Below are positions 59,028-64,000 of a stretch of DNA of 64,000 bases, one piece after another (positions within the stretch are counted from its first letter, which is position 1; every line of letters begins with the position of its first letter). A program made the position numbers and the translations under genes. Origin of the DNA: Terana coerulea (Eukaryota > Basidiomycota > Agaricomycetes > Polyporales > Phanerochaetaceae); assembly GCA_024811115.1 (NCBI GenBank), contig JAKOGH010000905.1:1-64000 (forward strand), given 5' to 3'. The notes below the pieces were generated by a model. It made no database searches. It was given only the letters and a program-made list of their open reading frames with translations, and was not told the DNA's origin.

Positions 59028-60322
59028 TTACACGTAACCCGCAGTTTCTTGCGGCTTTGCGACCAGCTTCAACGCGCTGACCTTACCGCTACGCAACCTC
59101 TCCAGACCATCCGGAATACCTGCTAGGCCGTTGGGTAGGACCTCAACGTGGTTCGGCTACATGACAGATATCCCACTGTCAGTGTTCGCGTACCCTCAGT
59201 TTAAAACCCTACGCTGACCTTGATATCCCCAGATGCAAGCAGGCTCATGAGCTTACTGAATAACGCTCGCGCGACTTCACTTTGCTCGGGAAGGTGCACC
59301 GATCCAAAGACCCAGACGAGCTCTTTATCGGGCACCACCTTCTCCTTCGGAACGACGCTGTAAATGCCGACAAGCTGGCCACTGTCCGCGAGGACTTCGT
59401 AAGCTGCTGCTTGGTCAACGGGGTCGGCAATGAAGTCGAAGATGACCTTGAAAGGGGCCTGCGTGACCTGTTTGACAGCGTCGGCGAAGGGCTCGTGTCT
59501 GTCGAGGACGTGTGTTGCGCCCAGAGACTTCAGCAACGCTTCGTTGCGCTTCGAGGCGGTGGTGATAATGGGCGAGAATCCGGACAACTTTGCGAGTTGG
59601 ATAGCTGGCGTACCGTGAGTCAATAGACCCATAAACGCCATATTCATCAAAGTAGTTTACCTTGCTGTCCTACGCCTGACGCTCCACCGAGAACAAGGAT
59701 TGGTTGCCCTGTGTATTTGCCCCGCCCGCCTTCCACCCATGGAGCGGTGAGATTCGCACCACCGTACGGCTTGGACGGCGCGCCATAAAGACCAAACGCA
59801 GCGGTAACCAGCGCAAGAGGGATAGTCGCCGCCTGCTCGAAGCTCAGGTTGTCGGGAATCTGCGCCGCTTGGTCACTTATATCGCTTCATCCCAGCAAAG
59901 ATGGCCAGCGTACCTTCGCCACAAAAGGCCTCCGGGCACAGTGTTATATTGCTGGAAGGTAGCAAACCGACGGTTATAATCCCCCTCGTATAGCCTAATC
60001 CAGGGTTGCCGTTAAGCTCATATGTGCGCATTGAACCTGGAGTATTTGCGGTGCAGACTCACACCTTGTCTCCAACTTTGACGTTAGTCACATTCTCGCC
60101 GACTTTGGCGACGATGCCGGCTGCATCACACCCGAGAACCGTAGGCCATTCAGGCTCCTCGACGAGCTTGCCATGCTCGCGAATCTTCCAGTCGGCAGGA
60201 TTGAGCGCGGCAGCCTGGATCTAGACGAGGACTTCATCCGAGCCAGGCTCAGGAATCCCAACAAACCCTACAGACCATTGACCCTGCTTCCCAGAGAGGA
60301 GAAGAGCCTTTTGGCTAGACAT
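59028..60322 (-). pseudogene. Group III MDR copy with nonsense codon
   Basis: It starts MSSQKALLLSGKQGQWSVG at 60322. An in-frame TAG at about 60222-60224 follows SDEVLV, where sister copies have QIHATAL or EIHAAAL. Exon 2 has two extra bases in a CTTTTG run near 59925, after VPGG. The Rossmann exons are otherwise good: LVLGGASGVGQQ, LAKLSGFSPIITTASKRNEA, DQAAAYEVLADSGQLVGIYS (59219-59604), and the last exon (59028-59156) reads HVEVLPNGLAGIPDGLERL and ends PQETAGYV. The nonsense codon is not a homopolymer error, so true decay is likely. Confidence 0.75.
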
Positions 60323-60943
60323 TGCTTGCTTGAAGAGAAGGGGAAATAAGTCTGAGCGACGCCGCAGAGTAGGAAGCAAGCAAGGTACCGTTCTATGCTT
60401 CGACGTCGGGCGCATCCTATGCAATATACTGCGGTCAAACTTGATCATCAGCTTAGCGAGAACAGCACGCGACTTTCGTCACGGCTTCGAGTGACGAGTC
60501 ATTCGGCAGCAGCGCGTCAAATTAGCGCTGGCTATGGGGCTGTAGATTCACTTTTGGCATCATTGATAGAGCTGGTGTGGTAACAATTCTCTGGTGTATG
60601 CAAACCTAATGAATCTGCTTTAGCCATGTCCCAAAGTATTGATATTAGCCAACGTACCAAGCACATCGGCTCTTGCGGTGTAAATAACCGACGAGAAGGA
60701 ATTGTAAGCAAGCTGATGACGATCCAATTCACAGTTATATTGGACTTTGTAGCATTGCAGCATACACGAATGATAAAGTGCATCAGCTTTGGGAGGGCTT
60801 CTGCCGTATCTGTATTCCAAGCTGTGCTTGCGCTGTCGCTGCTAGGTGTAAGAGTCAGTAACTCAGAAGGTGTTGTTGAGGTGATGTTACACAAAGCGAG
60901 GATGGTACGCGATCTAATCCAGATCCCCAGTCACGTGCACTAT
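60323..60943. other. Spacer between MDR genes 59028 and 60944
   Basis: About 620 bp. Resembles the next spacer (62225-62823) in parts, for example the shared GTGTAAATAACCGA word at about 60679 and 62571. No gene. Confidence 0.45.
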
Positions 60944-62224
60944 TCACACGGTCTCCTGCGGCTTCGCGACCAGCTTCAGAGCGCTGACCTTGCCACTCTT
61001 CAGCCTCTCCAGACCGTTCTCAATACCTGCGAGGCCGTTGGGAAGGACCTCGACGTTGTTCGGCTACATAACAGATATTCTAATCAGTGTTCGCGTACCA
61101 TCGGTGTTGAACAGGTTGCTGACCTTGATATCTCCGGACGCCAGCAGCTCTGTGAGATTGCTGAACAGCGCGCGCCCAACTTCACGCTGTTCAGGAATGT
61201 GTACCACACCAAAGACCGAGATGAGCTCCTTATCGGACACCACCTTTTCCTTGGGGATAACGATGCCCACAGTGACAAGCTGGCCGCTTGGCGCGAGGGA
61301 TTTCGTAGGCTGCTGCCTGGTCAACGGGGTCGGCGATGCAGTCGAAGATGACCTTGAAAGGGAGCTGCGTGACCTGTTTGACGGCGTTAGCGAAAGGGTC
61401 ACTTCGGTCGACGACGTGCGTCGCGCCGAGGGATTTCAGCAACGCTTCGTTGCGCTTCGAGGCAGTAGCGATGATGGGCGAAAATCCGGATAATTTCGCA
61501 ACCTGAATGACTGGTGGGCTGTCAGTTCGCAGACTCTTGGTTCTCACTGATATCAGAGTGACTTACCTTGCTGTCCTACGCTCGAAGCTCCGCCGAGGAT
61601 GAGGATCGGTTGCTCTGCGTATTTGCCTCGCCCGCCTTCAGCCCATGGAGCGGTGAGATTCGCACCACCGTGCTGGTTGGATGGCGCGCCATAAAGACCA
61701 AAAACAGCGGTAACGAGTGCAACAGGTATAGTTGCCGCCTGCTCAAAGCTCAGGTGGTCGGGAATCTGTTTCGCTTGGTCAGTTGCATTGTCCGACCGTC
61801 CGACTCCAGTAAAGATTCAGCTTACCTTGGCCACAAGGTCGCCAGGCGCATTACCGTATTGCTGGAAGGTTGCAAAATGACCCTCAGTATCTCCCTCGTA
61901 CAGCCTATTCAACACATGTTGTTAGGCTTATATGGAAAATTGGACATATATATTTGCGATGCAGACTTACACCTTGTCTCCTGTCTTGACACTGGTAACG
62001 TTCTCGCCGGCTTTGACGACGATACCGGCCGCATCGAACCCAAGAATCGTCGGCCACTCCTTGACGAGCGCGCCGTACTCGCGAATTTTCCAATCCGCGG
62101 GCTGGAGCGCGGTGGCGTGGATCTGGACGAGGACTTCATCCGGACCGGGTTCGGGCACCGCGATAGACTCTACCGACCACTGGCCCTGTTTCCCCGAGAG
62201 GAGAAGAGCTTTCTGGTTAGACAT
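60944..62224 (-). CDS. MDR enoyl-reductase-like protein, group III (one frameshift)
   Basis: Features: MSNQKALLLSGKQGQWSVES, DEVLVQIHATALQPADWKIR, GFDAAGIVVKAGENV, FEQAATIPVALVTA, LILGGASSVGQQ, VAKLSGFSPIIATASKRNEA, KEKVVSDKELISVFGVVHIP, ending ALKLVAKPQETV. The catalytic exon (61124-61510) is 387 bp, one more than in the copy at 59028; an extra C near 61296 shifts the frame between QAAAYE and APSGQLV. Exon order and the extra last intron match its group III neighbours. Recent lesion or assembly error. Confidence 0.7.
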
Positions 62225-62823
62225 TGCTTGCTTGTAGGGAAGGGGAATAGGTATGAGCGACTCTGCAGAGCTGGGACGAAGCAATGTGCCGCTTTATACC
62301 TCGACGTCGTGCGCATGCTGCGCGATATAGCCCGGACAAACTCGACCATCAGCTTAGTAAGGGCAAGGTGCGGCTTTCGTCACGACTTCACGTCATCTGG
62401 CAGGGGCGCGTCGAAGGCGTTGTAGACTATAAGACTGTAGGTCTAGGTGGCGGTATCATTGGTAGAGCCGTTGTAATAACAATTTACTTGAGTGTGCAGT
62501 CTGATGAGTTCGCTTCAGCCTTTTTCGTAAGTTGAATATCGGCCGACGCACCAAACACAGCAGCTCTCGCGGTGTAAATAACCGATGAGCTGCAATTGTA
62601 AGCAACTGATGACACTATACTTCGCAGTCATGTTGGGCTTGGTAGCATTGCGGCGTACATTAGTAACAAAGTTCAGCAGCCTAACTAGCGCTTTCTGCGT
62701 CTACATCGCCAGCTGTGCTTGAAATGGTGTCGCAGTGTATAAAAGCCTGAGAGTTAAAAGGTGATGTGATATGAAGCGGGGATAACACATAGTCCAATCT
62801 GGATCGCCAATCCCATCCTCCGT
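62225..62823. other. Spacer between MDR genes 60944 and 62824
   Basis: About 600 bp with the TATA box near the gene and words shared with the previous spacer, as expected of tandem duplication. No gene. Confidence 0.45.
62293..62299 (-). promoter_or_regulatory. TATA box (GTATAAA) of the 60944 MDR gene
   Basis: GTATAAA on the minus strand, about 69-75 bp before the ATG at 62224. Confidence 0.55.
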
Positions 62824-64000
62824 TTACACAGTCTCCTGTGGCTTCGCGACCAGCTTCAGCGCGCTGACCTTACCGCTCTTCAACCTCTCCAAACCGTCCG
62901 GGATACCTGACAGACCGTTGGGCAAGATCTCCACGTTGTTCGGCTACACAGTAGATATCCCGATCAGCGCGTTCCCAGACTCTGATTCCAAACAGTACAC
63001 TCACCTTGATATCCCCAGCCGCGAGCAGCTCTGTGAGCTTGCTGAACAGCGTCCGCCCAGCTTCACGCAGCTCGGGGACGTACACCGAGCCAAAGACCCA
63101 GATAACCTCTTTGTCGACAACCTTCTTCTCCTCAGGAAAGGCCTTAGCCACAGAGACAAGCTGCCCACCAGACGCGAGGAGGCCGTACGCCGTTATTCCG
63201 TCCGCGGGGTCGCCGATAGAGTCGAAGATGACCTTGGGAGGGACCTGCGTGATCTGCTTGACGGCGTTGGCGAAGGACTCGCTACGGTCTACAACGTGTG
63301 TGGCGCCGAATGACTTCAGCAATGTTTCGTTGTGCTTCGAGGCGGTAGTGATAATCGGCGAGAAGCCGGACAACTTCGCAAGTTGAATAGCTAGGGGCCC
63401 GCAAGTCAGCGGAGCTTTGACACTCGCATCCGTCAAAGCGGCTTGCCTTGCTGTCCTACGCCCGATGATCCGCCGAGAACAAGGATGGGCTGCCCTGCAT
63501 ATTTACCTCGTCCCCCTTGAATCCAAGGAGGAGTGAGAGTCGCACTACCGTGCCCTTCCGTCCACGGATCGGCTGGACTCTCACCGCCATTCGGCTTAGA
63601 CGGCAAGTCATAAAGACCAAAGGCAGCGGTGACCAGTGCAAGAGGTATGGTTGCAGCCTGCTCAAAGCTCAGGTTGTCGGGAATCTATGCCGCTTGCTTA
63701 AGTATATAGCTTTATCGTAGTCAACATGTTCAGCGTACCTTGGCCACAAGGTCTCCGGGCACGATCCCATATTGCTGGAAGGTGGCAGATCGAGTAGCAG
63801 CGTTTCCTTCATAGACCCTATGCAAGGATTGAGATTATGCCCATGTGCGCATCAAGCCTGGGTATATGCGACGCAGACTTACACCTTATCCCCAACCTTG
63901 ACATTTGTGACATGCTCGCCGTGTTTCGCAACGATGCCAGCCGCGTCCCATCCAAAGACTGCGGGCCACTTCTTAACAAGCACGCCATAATCGCGCATCT
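62824..64000 (-). CDS. MDR enoyl-reductase-like protein, group III, cut by the right edge
   Basis: The 3' part of exon 1 (VFGWDAAGIVAKHGEHVTNV, running off the edge) and exons 2 to 5 are present. Visible features: FEQAATIPLALVTAAFGLYD, LVLGGSSGVGQQ, LAKLSGFSPIITTASKHNET, GLLASGGQLVSVAKAFPEEK, VEILPNGLSGIPDGLERL, ending ALKLVAKPQETV at 62824. Exon 3 has an insertion of roughly 11 residues (ESPADPWTEGH) relative to the other group III copies, partly repeating the following PPW-xGG motif. No lesion was found in the part present. The start lies outside the window. Confidence 0.8.

Noticed and set aside
60626..61351. A 241-codon plus-strand open frame
   Set aside because: It covers a spacer and the antisense of the last MDR exons; high GC makes such shadows common.
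61568..62425. A 285-codon plus-strand open frame across the 60944 MDR gene
   Set aside because: It is the antisense of clear MDR exons and introns with conserved splice sites; no domain is seen in the plus-strand translation.
43616..64000. A polyketide or other secondary-metabolite cluster built around the reductases
   Set aside because: Enoyl reductases of this type can act in such clusters, but the window shows no synthase, terpene cyclase, P450 or dedicated transporter beside the array.

Overview
The window is nuclear DNA from a filamentous fungus, most probably an Agaricomycete (wood-decay basidiomycete type). The evidence is many short introns of about 50-60 bp inside almost every gene, intergenic gaps of a few hundred bp, expansions of BTB and MYND proteins, and a tyrosine-kinase-like kinase carrying the HGDLRG form of the catalytic loop that is common in that class. 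I cannot name the species.

Layout, left to right. Bases 1-2133 hold the end of one MDR (medium-chain dehydrogenase/reductase, enoyl-reductase-like) gene and a broken second one, both on the + strand. Bases 2564-4427 encode a PLP aminotransferase. Bases 4765-9081 hold two divergent BTB gene pairs that are copies of each other. Bases 9845-12240 carry cytochrome b5 reductase and NatB acetyltransferase; 13221-15967 a Crz1-type zinc-finger factor. Bases 15968-22090 are gene-poor. A cysteine-rich membrane protein (22091-23076) is followed by three small MYND-finger genes, a decayed metallophosphoesterase remnant, an EGF-bearing ABCG-type transporter (27569-31361), a fourth MYND gene and an intact-looking metallophosphoesterase. 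Bases 34118-39988 are housekeeping: a DUF2415/WD40 protein, TMA46 (ZC3H15 type) and the splicing factor CWC2. Bases 40613-43145 encode what reads as one protein with a kinase domain, a Cys-rich zinc module and a PARP-type ADP-ribosyltransferase domain. From 43246 to the right edge runs a head-to-tail minus-strand array of MDR genes, gene fragments and pseudogenes.

The MDR copies fall into groups by N-terminus and intron pattern: group I (MSTQKA type, no last intron: 43.6, 45.8, 47.8, 50.4, 52.3 kb), group II (MSGQQKAL type, extra last intron: 0.8, 48.5, 55.0 kb), the MANKQKAL type (57.2 kb plus two remnants) and group III (MSxQKALLLSGKQGQW type: 59.0, 60.9, 62.8 kb). The MANKQKAL-group II pair occurs three times, once inverted at the left edge, so the array has moved and inverted about 50 kb away from itself.

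A caution applies to the whole window. Many genes, including otherwise well-conserved ones, carry single-base indels, mostly at short homopolymers. Some of these are probably assembly errors. Nonsense codons, large internal deletions and lost splice sites in the MDR and BTB copies look like true decay. Exon coordinates were worked out by eye from splice sites, phase and paralogue alignment and may be off by a base or two.
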